A DNA stretch of 64,000 nucleotides from Methylobacterium sp. FF17. Lineage in GTDB: Bacteria; Pseudomonadota; Alphaproteobacteria; Rhizobiales; Beijerinckiaceae. The position numbers were made by a program, and so were the translations under genes. Shown one piece after another: positions 36,638 through 46,647 of this stretch (its first letter is position 1; the number at the start of each line of letters is the position of its first letter). The notes below the pieces were generated by a model. That model worked only from the letters and a program-made list of their open reading frames with translations. It made no database searches and was not told the DNA's origin. The stretch covers positions 1,116,001 through 1,180,000 of the forward strand of contig NZ_CP107532.1 of the NCBI RefSeq assembly GCF_025813715.1, in the 5' to 3' direction.

Positions 36638-39600
36638 CTACTCGGCGGCCGCCGCGAGGTAGCGGGCCGGATCGTAGTTGAGGATCGGGCCGAGCCAGCG
36701 CTCGACCTCCCGCAGATCCATCCCCTTGCGGATCGCGTAATCCTCGACCTGATCGCGCTCCACCTTCGCCACGCCGAAGTAATGCGCCTCCGGGTGGGCG
36801 ATGTAGAGGCCCGAGACCGAGGAGCCCGGCCACATGGCGTAGCTCTCGGTGAGCTTCACGCCGATGCGGGACTCGGCCTTGAGCAGGTCGAACAGCGTGA
36901 CCTTCTCGGTGTGGTCGGGCTGGGACGGGTAGCCGGGGGCCGGACGGATGCCGGCGTATTCCTCGCGCACGAGGTCCTCCGGCGCATAGGTCTCGTCGGC
37001 GGCGTAACCCCAGAATTCCTTGCGCACCCGCTCGTGCATGCGCTCGGCGAGCGCCTCGGCGATGCGGTCGGCGAGCGCCTTGACCAGGATCGAGCGGTAA
37101 TCGTCGTTGGCCCGCTCGAAGCGCTCGGCGATGCGCACCTCCTCCAGGCCCGCCGTGACCACGAAGCCGCCGACGTAATCGGCGATCCCCGTCTCGGCCG
37201 GCGCCACGAAGTCGGACAGGCAGGTGTTGGCGCGCCCGTCCCGCTTCGACAATTGCTGGCGCAGGCCGAAGAAGGTCGCGAGCTTGTCCGAGCGGCTCTC
37301 GCCGGTGAAGAGCGCGATGTCGTCGCCGACGCTGTTGGCCGGCCAGAAGCCGATGATCGCCTTCGGGTTGAACCAGCGCTCGTCGACGATCTGCTTCAGC
37401 ATCTCCTGCGCGTCGTCGAACAGGGCCTTCGCGGCCGCCCCCTGGTTCGGGTCCTCGAAGATCGCGGGATAGCGGCCCTTGAACTCGTAGGTCTGCAGGA
37501 ACGGCGTCCAGTCGATATAGGGCACGAGGTCGGCGACCTCGTAGGAGGAATAGACCCGCACGCCGGTGAAGCTCGGCTTCTTCGGCTGGTAGCCGGACCA
37601 GTCGATCTTGAACGGGTTGGCGCGGGCTTTGGCCAGCGGCAGGCGCTGCTTGTCGAGTTCCGAGCGGGCATGCGCGTCCGAGACCTTTTTGTACTCGGCC
37701 CGGATGTTGGCGATGGTGGTGTCCCGCGTCTCCCGCGAGAGCAGGCTCGAGACCACGCCGACGGCGCGGCTCGCATCGGTGACGTAGACGGTCTGGCCCC
37801 GGTTGTACGAGGGGTGGATCTTCACGGCGGTGTGGACGCGGCTGGTGGTGGCCCCGCCGATGAGGAGCGGCACGTCGAAGCCCTCGCGCTCCATCTCGGC
37901 GGCCACGTGCACCATCTCGTCCAGCGACGGGGTGATGAGGCCGGACAGGCCGACGATGTCGACGTTCTCGCGCTTGGCCACGTCGAGGATCTTGGCCGCC
38001 GGCACCATCACGCCGAGATCGATGATCTCGTAGTTGTTGCAGGCGAGCACGACGCCGACGATGTTCTTGCCGATGTCGTGCACATCGCCCTTCACCGTCG
38101 CCATCAGGATCTTGCCGGCGGCCTGGCGCTTGCCGTCGCCGCCATTGGCGCGCTTCTCCTCCTCCATGAAGGGTTCGAGATAGGCCACCGCCTGCTTCAT
38201 CACGCGGGCGGATTTCACCACCTGCGGCAGGAACATCTTGCCCGAGCCGAACAGGTCGCCGACCACGTTCATGCCGGCCATGAGCGGCCCCTCGATGACG
38301 TGGAGCGGGCGCTCCACGCCGAGGCGGGCCTCCTCGGTGTCGGCCACGATGTACTCGGTGATGCCGTTGACCAGGGCATGCTCGATGCGCTTGGCCACCG
38401 GGGCCTCGCGCCAGGTGAGGTCGGCGGTCTTGGCCTGGGTGGAGGCCCCGCTCTTGAAGCGCGCGGCCGCCTCCAGCAGGCGGTCGGTGGCATCCTCGCG
38501 GCGGTTGAGGACGACGTCCTCGCAGAGTTCGCGGAGCTCGGGCGGCAGCTCGTCGTAGATCGCGAGCTGGCCCGCGTTGACGATGCCCATGTCCATGCCG
38601 ACCTGGATCGCGTGGTACAGGAACACCGCGTGCATGGCCTCGCGCACGGGCTCGTTGCCCCGGAAGGCGAAGCTGAGGTTCGAGATGCCGCCCGAGATGT
38701 GGGCGTGGGGCAGGGTCTCGCGGATGGTCTTGGTCGCCTCGATGAAGGCGACGCCGTAGCCGTTATGCTCCTCGATGCCGGTGGCGACCGCGAACACGTT
38801 CGGATCGAAGATGATGTCCTCGGGCGGGAAGCCGACCTCCTCGGTCAGCACCCGGTACGCCTTGGCGCAGATCTCGACCTTGCGCTCGTAGCTGTCGGCC
38901 TGGCCCTGCTCGTCGAAGGCCATGACCACGATCGCCGCGCCGTAGGAGCGGCACACCCGCGCGTCGGCGATGAACTTCTCGATGCCCTCCTTCATGGAGA
39001 TGGAGTTCACGATGGCCTTGCCCTGGACGCACTTGAGGCCGGCCTCGATGACGTGGAACTTGGACGAGTCGATCATCACCGGCACGCGGGCGATGTCGGG
39101 CTCGGCCGCCACGAGGTTGAGGAACTCGACCATGGCCTTCTCGGAATCGAGCAGGCCCTCGTCCATGTTGATGTCGATGATGCTGGCGCCCGCCGCGACC
39201 TGGTCGCGCGCCACGTCCAGCGCCGCCGCGTAGTCGCCCGCCGTGACGAGCTTCCTGAACTTGGCCGAGCCGGTGACGTTGGTGCGCTCGCCGACGTTCA
39301 CGAAGGGGATCTCCTTCGTCAGCGTGAAGGGCTCGAGGCCCGACAGGCGCATCAGGCGGGGCACCTCAGGGATGGCGCGGGGCTTCACGCCCTCGACAGC
39401 CTGCGCGATGGCGCGGATGTGGTCCGGCGTGGTGCCGCAGCAGCCGCCCACCATGTTGACGAGGCCGGCGGTGGCGAACTCGCCCACCAGCTTGCCCATG
39501 GCCTCGGGGCTCTCGTCATAGAGGCCGAACTCGTTGGGCAGGCCCGCATTCGGATAGGCACAGACCAGGGTGTCGGCGATGCGCGACAGCTCCGAGATGT

Positions 39601-40390
39601 GGCCGCGCATCTCCCGGGCGCCCAGCGCGCAGTTGAGGCCGATGGTCAGCGGGCTGGCGTGGCGCAGCGCGTTCCAGAACGCCTCCGGGGTCTGGCCCGA
39701 CAGGGTGCGGCCGGAGAGATCGGTGATCGTGCCCGAGATCATGATCGGCAGGACCATGCCCCGCTCCTCGAACACCGCCCAGGCGGCGGCGACCGCCGCT
39801 TTGGCGTTGAGGGTGTCGAAGATGGTCTCGATCAGGATGAGTTCGGCGCCGCCATCCATCAGGCCGCGCACCTGCTCGATATAAGCCTGCTTGACCTCGT
39901 CGAAGGTCACGGCCCGGTAGCCGGGATTGTTCACGTCCGGCGAGATCGAGAGGGTGCGGTTCGTCGGGCCGATGGCGCCGGCCACGAAGCGGCGGCGGCC
40001 GTCCTGCGCCTCGGCCAGGGCCGCCGCCTCGCGGGCCAGTCGGGCGCCCTGCGCGTTCAGCTCGTGGATGATCGATTCCATGCCGTAATCGGCCTGGGCG
40101 ATGGTGGTGCCGGAGAAGGTGTTGGTCTCGCAGACGTCGGCGCCCGCGAGGAAGTAGTCGAGGTGGATCTGCCGGATCGCGTCCGCTTGCGTCAGGATCA
40201 GGAGGTCGTTGTTGCCCTTCTGGTCGTGGCCGTGATCGACGAAGCGCTCCCCGCGGAAATCCGCCTCGCCGTAGCCGAGGCGCTGGATCACGGTCCCCAT
40301 CGCCCCGTCGAGGACGAGGATTTTTTCCGCCGCCCGCTGGCGCAGGGCGGCTTCGATCTCTTTTCCGTCGACGGGGCGCAGGTCGGTCAT
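36638..40390 (-). CDS. metH: cobalamin-dependent methionine synthase
   Basis: This 1250-residue enzyme transfers the methyl group of 5-methyltetrahydrofolate to homocysteine through cob(I)alamin. All four modules are present: the homocysteine domain with its zinc ligands (GLNCALG near residue 252 and GGCCGTT near 318), the pterin-binding domain ([17 protein letters not shown]), the B12 domain with the lower-ligand His in DVHDIGKN (about 770), and the C-terminal activation domain that uses SAM ([20 protein letters not shown]). It lies downstream of metF and sahR on the same strand, giving a methyl-cycle operon, and depends on the cobalamin made by the cob genes at 55-64 kb. Confidence 0.97.
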   Translation of the reverse strand: MTDLRPVDGKEIEAALRQRAAEKILVLDGAMGTVIQRLGYGEADFRGERFVDHGHDQKGNNDLLILTQADAIRQIHLDYFLAGADVCETNTFSGTTIAQADYGMESIIHELNAQGARLAREAAALAEAQDGRRRFVAGAIGPTNRTLSISPDVNNPGYRAVTFDEVKQAYIEQVRGLMDGGAELILIETIFDTLNAKAAVAAAWAVFEERGMVLPIMISGTITDLSGRTLSGQTPEAFWNALRHASPLTIGLNCALGAREMRGHISELSRIADTLVCAYPNAGLPNEFGLYDESPEAMGKLVGEFATAGLVNMVGGCCGTTPDHIRAIAQAVEGVKPRAIPEVPRLMRLSGLEPFTLTKEIPFVNVGERTNVTGSAKFRKLVTAGDYAAALDVARDQVAAGASIIDINMDEGLLDSEKAMVEFLNLVAAEPDIARVPVMIDSSKFHVIEAGLKCVQGKAIVNSISMKEGIEKFIADARVCRSYGAAIVVMAFDEQGQADSYERKVEICAKAYRVLTEEVGFPPEDIIFDPNVFAVATGIEEHNGYGVAFIEATKTIRETLPHAHISGGISNLSFAFRGNEPVREAMHAVFLYHAIQVGMDMGIVNAGQLAIYDELPPELRELCEDVVLNRREDATDRLLEAAARFKSGASTQAKTADLTWREAPVAKRIEHALVNGITEYIVADTEEARLGVERPLHVIEGPLMAGMNVVGDLFGSGKMFLPQVVKSARVMKQAVAYLEPFMEEEKRANGGDGKRQAAGKILMATVKGDVHDIGKNIVGVVLACNNYEIIDLGVMVPAAKILDVAKRENVDIVGLSGLITPSLDEMVHVAAEMEREGFDVPLLIGGATTSRVHTAVKIHPSYNRGQTVYVTDASRAVGVVSSLLSRETRDTTIANIRAEYKKVSDAHARSELDKQRLPLAKARANPFKIDWSGYQPKKPSFTGVRVYSSYEVADLVPYIDWTPFLQTYEFKGRYPAIFEDPNQGAAAKALFDDAQEMLKQIVDERWFNPKAIIGFWPANSVGDDIALFTGESRSDKLATFFGLRQQLSKRDGRANTCLSDFVAPAETGIADYVGGFVVTAGLEEVRIAERFERANDDYRSILVKALADRIAEALAERMHERVRKEFWGYAADETYAPEDLVREEYAGIRPAPGYPSQPDHTEKVTLFDLLKAESRIGVKLTESYAMWPGSSVSGLYIAHPEAHYFGVAKVERDQVEDYAIRKGMDLREVERWLGPILNYDPARYLAAAAE

Positions 40391-40416
40391 GTGTGTCTCG
40401 GATTCCGTCGCTGATG

Positions 40417-40521
40417 AGTCCCCTCCCCCTTGCGGGGAGGAGTTAGGGGTTGAAGCGAAGGTGCCGCGCCGTATCCGACACCGCCCCCACCTCCGGCTCC
40501 TCCCCGCAAGGGGGGAGGAGA
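40417..40521. repeat. long inverted repeat between metF and metH
   Basis: CCCCTCCCCCTTGCGGGGAGG near 40419-40440 is complementary, with few mismatches, to TCCTCCCCGCAAGGGGGGAGG near 40498-40519. The roughly 55-nt interior is unpaired and GC-rich. It may be a dispersed palindromic element or a stability or attenuation hairpin in the sahR-metF-metH message. Confidence 0.7.
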
Positions 40522-40547
40522 GGTCCCGTGCCCCGGGATGATTGGCT

Positions 40548-41468
40548 TCAGGCTGCCTTGGCAGCCGCCACCTTCGGCGCCTGGGCCCGCAGGCCGAGCA
40601 CGTGGCAGATGGCGTAGACGAGGTCGGAGCGGTTCATCGAGTAGAAGTGGAAGTCGTTGACGCCGTGGTCGACGAGGTCGAGCACCTGCTCGGCCGCCAC
40701 CGCCGCCGCCACGAGGCGCCGGGTCTCGACGTCGTTGTCCAGGCCCTCGAACCGGGCCGCGAGCCAGTACGGAACCGAGGCGCCGGTGCGGCGGGCGAAG
40801 TTCGCCGCCTGCTTGAAGTTCTGCACCGGCAGGATGCCGGGGATGATCGGGATGTCGATGCCGGCGGCGCGCACCTTGTCGACGTAGCGCAGATAGATGT
40901 CGTTCTCGAAGAAGAACTGGGTGATCGCCTGGTCGGCGCCGGCATCGACCTTGGCCTTCAGGGCATCGATGTCCGCGTCCAGCGAGGAGGCTTCCGGGTG
41001 CTTCTCCGGATAGGCCGAGACCGAGACCTTGAAGTCGCCGATGCGCTTGATGCCGGCGACGAGATCGGCGGTCTGGGCATAGCCGCCGGGATGGGGCCGG
41101 TAGGCGGTGCCGACGCCGTCCTGCGGGTCGCCGCGCAGGGCCACGATGTGGCGCACGCCGGCATCCCAGTAGGATTGCACGACGGCGTCGATCTCCTCGC
41201 GGGTGGCGTCGACGCAGGTGAGGTGGGCGGCCGGCTGGAGGCTCGTCTCCTTCACCATCCGGGCGACGGTGTTGTGCGTGCGCTCGCGGGTGGAGCCGCC
41301 GGCGCCGTAGGTCACCGAGACGAATTTCGGCTGGAGCGGCGCGAGGCGCTCGATCGAGGACCAGAGGATCTTCTCCATCTCCTCGGTCTTGGGGGGGAAG
41401 AACTCGATGGAGACCCGGATCGGACGGTAGCCGTCGCGGCTGGCGCGATGGTGGGAGGCGGATGGCAT
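40548..41468 (-). CDS. metF: methylenetetrahydrofolate reductase [NAD(P)H]
   Basis: The 306-residue flavoprotein reduces methylene-tetrahydrofolate to 5-methyltetrahydrofolate, the methyl donor for MetH. Family blocks visible are [55 protein letters not shown] and [19 protein letters not shown]. Length and start (ATG 41468) are normal. It is the middle gene of sahR-metF-metH and is separated from metH by a 157-bp region with a large inverted repeat. Confidence 0.96.
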   Translation of the reverse strand: MPSASHHRASRDGYRPIRVSIEFFPPKTEEMEKILWSSIERLAPLQPKFVSVTYGAGGSTRERTHNTVARMVKETSLQPAAHLTCVDATREEIDAVVQSYWDAGVRHIVALRGDPQDGVGTAYRPHPGGYAQTADLVAGIKRIGDFKVSVSAYPEKHPEASSLDADIDALKAKVDAGADQAITQFFFENDIYLRYVDKVRAAGIDIPIIPGILPVQNFKQAANFARRTGASVPYWLAARFEGLDNDVETRRLVAAAVAAEQVLDLVDHGVNDFHFYSMNRSDLVYAICHVLGLRAQAPKVAAAKAA

Positions 41469-41536
41469 CGGGGTCGTCCTCTATGTCGGTCGGTTCAGAC
41501 GGTCGGCGGAAGGGGTGTTCGAGGTGGCGGCCGCCC

Positions 41537-42562
41537 TCAGGCGACGGCCCGCTCCTCGTGGCGAAGCGGCGGCCGGGCCTGCGCCTCGGCGGCGTCGGTG
41601 GCGAGCCAGAGGGTCACGGTCAGCTGATCCTCCACCTCTCCGGTGGGGGCGAGGTCCCGGACCGTGACGCTCGGCAGGCCCGCATCGGCGAGCCAGCCCG
41701 TCACCTGTTCGGGCGCGAAGCCGAGGCGGCGATGCGCCTGGGCTTCGCGCAGGAATTCGAGGTCGTGGGGCGCGAAATCCACCACGAGCAGGCGCCCGCC
41801 CGGGGCGACGAGGCGGGCGGCTTCGCGCAGGGCGCGCGCCGGGTCGTCGAGGTAGTGCAGCACCTGATGTACCACGACGAGGTCGAAGGCGCCGCGTCCG
41901 AAGGGCGGCGCGTGGATGTCGCCCTGGCGCAGGTCGACCCGCGCGAGGCCCGCGCGCTCAAGGTTCGCCCGCGCCACGGACAGCATGGCGTGGCTCGAAT
42001 CGAGACCGACCGCCCGCGCGGCCCGGGCGGCGAGCAGCCCGAGCATGCGCCCGGTGCCGGTGCCGAGGTCGACGAGGTTCTGGATCGGCCGGTCGCCGAG
42101 GGCGTCGAGCACCGCCGCCTCGACGGTGGCCTCCGGCACGTGCAGCGAGCGCAGGTGGTCCCATTTCGGCGCGAGGCGCGCGAAGAACGCCTGGGCCGCC
42201 TCGGCCCGCTGGCCCCGCACCGCGCCGAGGCGGGCGAGATCCTCGGAGAGCGGCGGCCGCGCGGCGTCGAGCCCGGCGATCAGCGGCTGGACGAGGGCGG
42301 CGCGCTCCTCCACGAGGCGGAAGAAGGCCCAGGCCCCCTCGCGGTGCCGCTCCACCAGACCGGCCTCGACCAGCAGCTTGAGGTGGCGCGAGATGCGCGG
42401 CTGCGACTGCCCCAGGATGTCCGTGAGGTCCGAGACCGACAATTCCCCGGCGGCCAGCAGCGCGAGGACGCGCAGGCGCGTCTCCTCGGCCGCCGCGCGC
42501 AGGATGGCGAGGGCGTCGGTGAACGGCAGGGTCGACGTGAAGGCAGGGCCCGCGTGAGACAT
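41537..42562 (-). CDS. sahR: SahR-like ArsR-family regulator fused to a SAM-methyltransferase domain
   Basis: The 341-residue protein joins an ArsR winged helix (residues about 10-90, with LSVSDLTDILGQSQPRISRH as the recognition region) to a class I methyltransferase fold with motif I NLVDLGTGTGRMLGLLA (about 170) and VVHQVLHYLDDP. This is the architecture of SahR, which senses S-adenosylhomocysteine and controls the methionine cycle in proteobacteria. Its position just upstream of metF and metH fits that role. The start codon lies inside a perfect 20-bp palindrome that is the likely operator. The start at 42562 gives the expected N-terminus; there is no ribosome-binding site, consistent with a leaderless message. 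Confidence 0.85.
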   Translation of the reverse strand: MSHAGPAFTSTLPFTDALAILRAAAEETRLRVLALLAAGELSVSDLTDILGQSQPRISRHLKLLVEAGLVERHREGAWAFFRLVEERAALVQPLIAGLDAARPPLSEDLARLGAVRGQRAEAAQAFFARLAPKWDHLRSLHVPEATVEAAVLDALGDRPIQNLVDLGTGTGRMLGLLAARAARAVGLDSSHAMLSVARANLERAGLARVDLRQGDIHAPPFGRGAFDLVVVHQVLHYLDDPARALREAARLVAPGGRLLVVDFAPHDLEFLREAQAHRRLGFAPEQVTGWLADAGLPSVTVRDLAPTGEVEDQLTVTLWLATDAAEAQARPPLRHEERAVA

Positions 42563-42578
42563 AAAGATATCTTTATGT
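42559..42578. promoter_or_regulatory. palindromic operator over the sahR start codon
   Basis: The 20 bases 42559-42578 are a perfect palindrome with core ATAAAGATATCTTTAT, in a region otherwise lacking AT-rich sequence. The palindrome contains the sahR ATG and the inferred -10 box, so a bound regulator would block transcription. AT-rich GATATC-centred palindromes fit the ArsR/SahR type of operator as I recall it; binding itself is inferred. Confidence 0.75.
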
Positions 42579-42598
42579 GAAAACACCGTCCCTGACAA
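42570..42598 (-). promoter_or_regulatory. sahR promoter
   Basis: On the minus strand TTGTCA (42598-42593) and TAAAGA (42575-42570) are 17 bp apart, a good sigma-70 pair. The transcription start would fall seven or eight bases after the -10 box, at or beside the A of the sahR ATG (42562), so the mRNA would be leaderless. Confidence 0.6.
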
Positions 42599-42717
42599 GC
42601 GCCTCTCGCACGGCTCCCGGTGGGATCGTGGCGGATCCTCGGAGCTGCCGACGTCGACAGCCCTGGCGCGCGGGGCCTCGGGCCCATGCTGAGCGCGCGG
42701 ACGTCGACGGTCCGCGA

Positions 42718-43635
42718 TCAGCCGCGCGGCGGGTTCCAGAGCCAGGCCGCGCCCCGGACCCCCGAGGCGTCGCCGTGGCGGCTCGGGAGGATCGGCGTGT
42801 CGAAGCCGTCCGAGAAGACGTGCGGCGCGATCGCATCGGGCAGGCCCGCGAGGATCTCGGGCACACGGGAGAGCCCGCCGCCGATGACGATGACGTCCGG
42901 GTCGATGAGGTTGACCACGTGGGCGATGCCCCGCCCGAGCCGGTCGCGGTAACGGGCGAGCGTCGCCCCGGCCGCGTCGTCCCCGGCCCGCAGGGCGGCG
43001 ATCACCCCCTCCCCGACCAGGGCGCCCCCGCCGTGCCGGGCGTGGTCGGCGGCGAGCGCGGGGCCCGAGAGCCAGGTCTCCAGGCAGCCGTGGCGCCCGC
43101 AATAGCAGGCGGGGCCGGGGCGCTCGTCGTCGCGGGGGCGGGGCAGCGGGTTGTGGCCCCATTCTCCGGCGATGCGCCCGCGCCCCGACAGCGCCCGGCC
43201 CTGGATCGCGATCCCGGAGCCGACGCCGGTGCCGAGGATGATGGCCCAGACGAGGCCGAGCCCGGCCCCCGCGCCGTCGACCGCCTCGGAGACCGCGAGG
43301 CAATTGGCGTCGTTCTCCACCCGAACGAGGCGGCCGAGCGCACGCTCCATATCCGCGGCGAAGGGGCGTCCGTTCAGCCAGACCGAGTTGGCGTTCATGA
43401 CGCGGCCGCTGCGGGGCGAGACGGCCCCGGGCATCCCGACGCCCACCGTGCCGGGCGCCCCGGCCTCGGCCTCCAGGGCCGCGACGAGGCCCGCGATGGC
43501 CCCGAGCGTCCCGTCGTAATCACCGCGTGGGGTCGCGACGCGGCGCTCCCCCCGCGTCGCCCCGGTTTCGTCGAGGGCGATCCCGGCGATCTTGGTGCCG
43601 CCGAGATCGATGCCGATGCGCAGGGGACCGGTCAG
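42718..43635 (-). CDS. ROK family sugar kinase (fructokinase-like)
   Basis: This roughly 305-residue ROK protein has the ATP-binding DLGGTK at its N-terminus, VRVENDANCLAVSEA, the ATP-loop GTGVGSGIAI, GEWGHNPLPRP, and the ROK zinc motif GPACYCGRHGCLETWLSG. It should phosphorylate a sugar such as fructose, glucose or N-acetylglucosamine. The kinase homology begins 5 residues after a CTG at 43635, and no ATG, GTG or TTG is available there; the first ATG (43446) would delete the phosphate loop. GAGGGG ahead of the CTG supports CTG as start. It starts 10 bp after the dctA stop, on the same strand. Confidence 0.85.
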   Translation of the reverse strand: MTGPLRIGIDLGGTKIAGIALDETGATRGERRVATPRGDYDGTLGAIAGLVAALEAEAGAPGTVGVGMPGAVSPRSGRVMNANSVWLNGRPFAADMERALGRLVRVENDANCLAVSEAVDGAGAGLGLVWAIILGTGVGSGIAIQGRALSGRGRIAGEWGHNPLPRPRDDERPGPACYCGRHGCLETWLSGPALAADHARHGGGALVGEGVIAALRAGDDAAGATLARYRDRLGRGIAHVVNLIDPDVIVIGGGLSRVPEILAGLPDAIAPHVFSDGFDTPILPSRHGDASGVRGAAWLWNPPRG

Positions 43636-43645
43636 CGCGGACCCC

Positions 43646-45049
43646 TCAGCGCGCCGGGGCCGGGATCGGCGCCGCCGCGCTCGACGGGGTCGTCGTGTCC
43701 ATGTTCGGCGCGTGATCCGAGATGTCGGTGCCGATGGAGACCGGATGCGCCATGACCTGGTTCAGCTTCTCCTGGTCGAGCTCGCCCTCCCAGCGGCTGA
43801 CCACGACGGTGGCGACGCCGTTGCCGATCAGGTTGGTGATGGCGCGGCACTCCGACATGAACTTGTCGACGCCGAGGATCAGGGTCATGGCCGCAACGGG
43901 GACCGGGTTGTTGGGGATCGCCGAGAGCGTGGCCGCGAGCGTGATGAACCCGGCGCCGGTGACGCCGGAGGCGCCCTTCGAAGTCAGCATCGCGACCAGG
44001 ATGATGGTGGCGTACTGGGCGAACGAGAGGTCCGCTCCCACCGCCTGCGCCAGGAACAGCGAGGCCAGCGTCATGTAGATGTTGGTGCCGTCGAGGTTGA
44101 ACGAGTAGCCCGTCGGGATCACGAGGCCGACCACGGAGTCGGAGGCGCCGAGCCGGCGCATCTTCGTCATCATGTGCGGCAGCACCGTCTCGGAGGAGGA
44201 GGTGCCGAGCACGATGAGGAGCTCGTCCTTGATGTAGGCCAGGAACTTGAAGATCGAGAAGCCGGCGACGCGGGCGATGCCGCCGAGCACCAGGACCACG
44301 AACAGGAAGGCGGTGACGTAGAAGGTGCCCACCAGCCAGGCGAGGTCGACCACCTTGCCGATGCCGTATTGGCCGATGGTGAAGGCCATGGCGCCGAAGG
44401 CGCCGATGGGCGCGAGCTTCACCACGAGGCCGATGATGCGGAAGAAGACCTGGCCCGCCGTGTCGATGGCGTGGGTGATGGCCTGGCCGCGCTCGCCCAT
44501 GCCGGTGACGACGACGCCGGTGAGGATCGAGATCAGCAGCACCTGCAGCAGGTCGCCGGTGGCGAAGGCGTCGAAGAAGCTCTTCGGGATCAGCGCCATG
44601 ATGTGGCCGGTCACCGAATCGTCGGCCGCCATCTTGGCGTACTTCTCCACCGCCTTGGCGTCGAGCTTGGTCACGTCGGCGTTGAAGCCGGCGCCCGGCT
44701 TGACCACCTCGCCCACGAGGACGCCGATGAGGAGCGCGATGGTGGAGACCACCTCGAAGTAGATCAGCGCCTTCAGGCCGACGCGGCCGACCTTCTTCAG
44801 GTCGCCGATCGAGGCGATGCCGTGCACGATGGTACAGAAGATGATCGGCGCGATCATCATCTTGATCAGTGCGATGAAGGCGTCGCCGAGCCACTTGACC
44901 GACTTGCCCCATTCCGGGTGCAGGTAGCCGAGCAGGATGCCGAGCGCGATGGCGATCAGCACCTGGATGTAGAGCACCTTGTACCAGGCTTCCTTCTGGG
45001 GAGGAGCGGAGGGCGCATGAACCGCTCCGTGTGTCGTTGCCTGAGCCAT
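43646..45049 (-). CDS. dctA: C4-dicarboxylate transport protein DctA
   Basis: The 467-residue inner-membrane symporter imports succinate, fumarate and malate with protons or Na(+). It has the DAACS-family serine-rich loop [16 protein letters not shown], the [20 protein letters not shown] segment and [19 protein letters not shown]. An in-frame ATG at 45124 would add 25 residues, but the ATG at 45049 follows GGGAGG and gives the family N-terminus. C4-dicarboxylates are preferred growth substrates of Methylobacterium-like bacteria. A sigma-70-type promoter is at 45096-45124; I see no sigma-54 site. Confidence 0.94.
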   Translation of the reverse strand: MAQATTHGAVHAPSAPPQKEAWYKVLYIQVLIAIALGILLGYLHPEWGKSVKWLGDAFIALIKMMIAPIIFCTIVHGIASIGDLKKVGRVGLKALIYFEVVSTIALLIGVLVGEVVKPGAGFNADVTKLDAKAVEKYAKMAADDSVTGHIMALIPKSFFDAFATGDLLQVLLISILTGVVVTGMGERGQAITHAIDTAGQVFFRIIGLVVKLAPIGAFGAMAFTIGQYGIGKVVDLAWLVGTFYVTAFLFVVLVLGGIARVAGFSIFKFLAYIKDELLIVLGTSSSETVLPHMMTKMRRLGASDSVVGLVIPTGYSFNLDGTNIYMTLASLFLAQAVGADLSFAQYATIILVAMLTSKGASGVTGAGFITLAATLSAIPNNPVPVAAMTLILGVDKFMSECRAITNLIGNGVATVVVSRWEGELDQEKLNQVMAHPVSIGTDISDHAPNMDTTTPSSAAAPIPAPAR

Positions 45050-45095
45050 GATGCCTCCCGCCGCGCTCTGCGCGTCCCGTCGATTGTTAATCCCG

Positions 45096-45124
45096 ACGCT
45101 AGCCACTTTATTCTCATGGCTCAA
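45096..45124 (-). promoter_or_regulatory. putative dctA promoter
   Basis: On the minus strand TTGAGC (45124-45119) and TAGCGT (45101-45096) are spaced by 17 bp, in the only AT-rich patch of this gap. The leader to the ATG at 45049 would be about 40 nt and contains the GGGAGG ribosome-binding site. Confidence 0.4.
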
Positions 45125-45388
45125 TCGCGCGCGCCCGCCACCGGTGACAAACGGCGGGGCGTCCCACCCCCTCCGCGCGGAAGGCGGCGGCGCGTCGGCG
45201 CGGGGTCGGGCGGGGGTTCAGACGGCAAGGGCGTGGGCAGGCGGGCCGATGCCGGCCGATGCCGGCGCGACCGCGTCGCGGGAAACGCGCGATCCCCCGA
45301 TGCCGGGGGCCCGCCCCGGCAGGGGTTCGTCAGGCGGGCTCCGCAGCTCGACGCCGGGAGCGCCCTCCGGTCCGGAGGGCGACGGCGC

Positions 45389-46342
45389 TCAGGTCTGCTG
45401 GGTGCGCCGGGGGCGGACGGTCCAGCGCTCGAACTCGGCCGCGATGTCCTCCTCGCCCCGGGAGGGGCCCTGGGGCTGCGGGTTGCCCAGCGCCTGGGAC
45501 AGGCTCTCGATGACGTCGTCGATCCGGGAATCGATGGGCTGGCCCGCATCCGGGGCCGGCTCGGACTCCGCGGCCGCGGCATGCGCGGGCTCCGGGTGCG
45601 GCTCCGCCGGCACGGCTTCGGCGGGCGGGGTTTCGACTGGCGGGGTTTCGGCGTGCTGGGCTTCGGCGGGCGCGCTCGCTTCCGCCGGGGCGGGCGCGGT
45701 GGCCCCGGCCACCACCGGAGCGGCGACGGCGGCGCCCCCGGCCACGCGGCGCAGGGCCTTCATCATCCCGTCGCCGTCGCCGGTCTTGGCGGTGCCGCCG
45801 AAGCGGCCGAAGCCGAAGCGCGGCTCCACGAGGTCGAGGACCGCCTCGAGGGCGGCGTTGCTCAGAGCGATCTCGCCGGGCTGGGGCGGGCCCTGCAGGG
45901 CGACGGCGTGCCGGTCATAGGCGGCATCGCCCGTGACCTCGGGTCCGAACCAGGCCGGCACCGGGAAGGCGCCCGCCTCGTCGGGGCCCTCGAAGGCGAC
46001 GCTGACGAGGTCGAGCTCGCCCGGCACCACGTAGCGGTCGACCAGGGCCTCCCGCCCGCCGCCGAGGGCGAGGCTGGTCCGGTCATAGGCGGCCTTGCCC
46101 GAGCACACATCCATGAGCGCGTCGCCATGGGCGCGCGGCACGTCGGTGCGCTCCTCGCTCGTGGCGCCGTCCGGCGCGGAGGTGACGAGGACGAGGTGGC
46201 AGGTCTGGCCGTCCACCCGCACGTAGGAGACGCGCCCGGCCTGGGGCGCGAAGTAGCCCTCGCTGATCCGGGCGGCCCCCCGCTCCTTGCGGACGAGGCG
46301 GACCAGGGACGGGGCCACGAGAAACCGGCGTACGAGGCTCAT
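45389..46342 (-). CDS. degenerate CYTH-domain protein with Pro/Ala-rich tail
   Basis: The 317-residue protein is unannotated by motif at first sight, but its first 150 residues follow the CYTH (triphosphate tunnel) pattern: MSLVRRFLVAP at the place of the ExExK-F strand, ISEGYFAPQ, VSYVRVDG, and the C-terminal WFGPEVTGDAAYDRHAVAL, which is a typical end of bacterial CYTH proteins. The catalytic ExExK motif is replaced by S-L-V-R-R and the later Arg/Lys tunnel residues are also changed, so it is probably not an active phosphatase. Residues about 195-280 are Ala/Pro/Glu repeats, followed by a conserved-looking RIDDVIESLSQAL. The start at 46342 has a GGAG at 7-nt spacing. Confidence 0.65.
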   Translation of the reverse strand: MSLVRRFLVAPSLVRLVRKERGAARISEGYFAPQAGRVSYVRVDGQTCHLVLVTSAPDGATSEERTDVPRAHGDALMDVCSGKAAYDRTSLALGGGREALVDRYVVPGELDLVSVAFEGPDEAGAFPVPAWFGPEVTGDAAYDRHAVALQGPPQPGEIALSNAALEAVLDLVEPRFGFGRFGGTAKTGDGDGMMKALRRVAGGAAVAAPVVAGATAPAPAEASAPAEAQHAETPPVETPPAEAVPAEPHPEPAHAAAAESEPAPDAGQPIDSRIDDVIESLSQALGNPQPQGPSRGEEDIAAEFERWTVRPRRTQQT

Positions 46343-46647
46343 CGACATTCTCCGCGCGAGGGCAGGTCGTCCGGGCATGCGGAGCCGGGCGGACCCTGAG
46401 GTCAGGACCGCCGACCTCCCGCAAGGCGAGGCGGACCGCCGGCTCTTCGAGGTGGCGTCACGGACCGGAGAGGACGAACCGACCCGTCAAGCCATTGACA
46501 AAGGTTATCTTCTGCGCTCGCCCCAAGCGTTGCGAGGCAGAAGGTCAATAATACGTCGTTCCGGACTAAGCAAAACCGCGGCGAAATCAAGACCATCGCG
46601 CCCGCACGGGCCGGATCATCCCCATCCCAATGTGCCGCCCCCGTCGA
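46343..46647. other. divergent-type intergenic region
   Basis: The gap between the CYTH-like gene and msrB (both minus strand) contains an AT-richer block at 46490-46590. TTGACA is seen on the plus strand near 46495, and a TATTAT hexamer on the minus strand near 46550 could be a promoter for the CYTH-like gene. No gene is evident. Confidence 0.4.

Noticed and set aside
36419..40414. Very long plus-strand open frame opposite metH.
   Set aside because: It is an antisense shadow caused by high GC and codon bias; the minus-strand protein is fully conserved.
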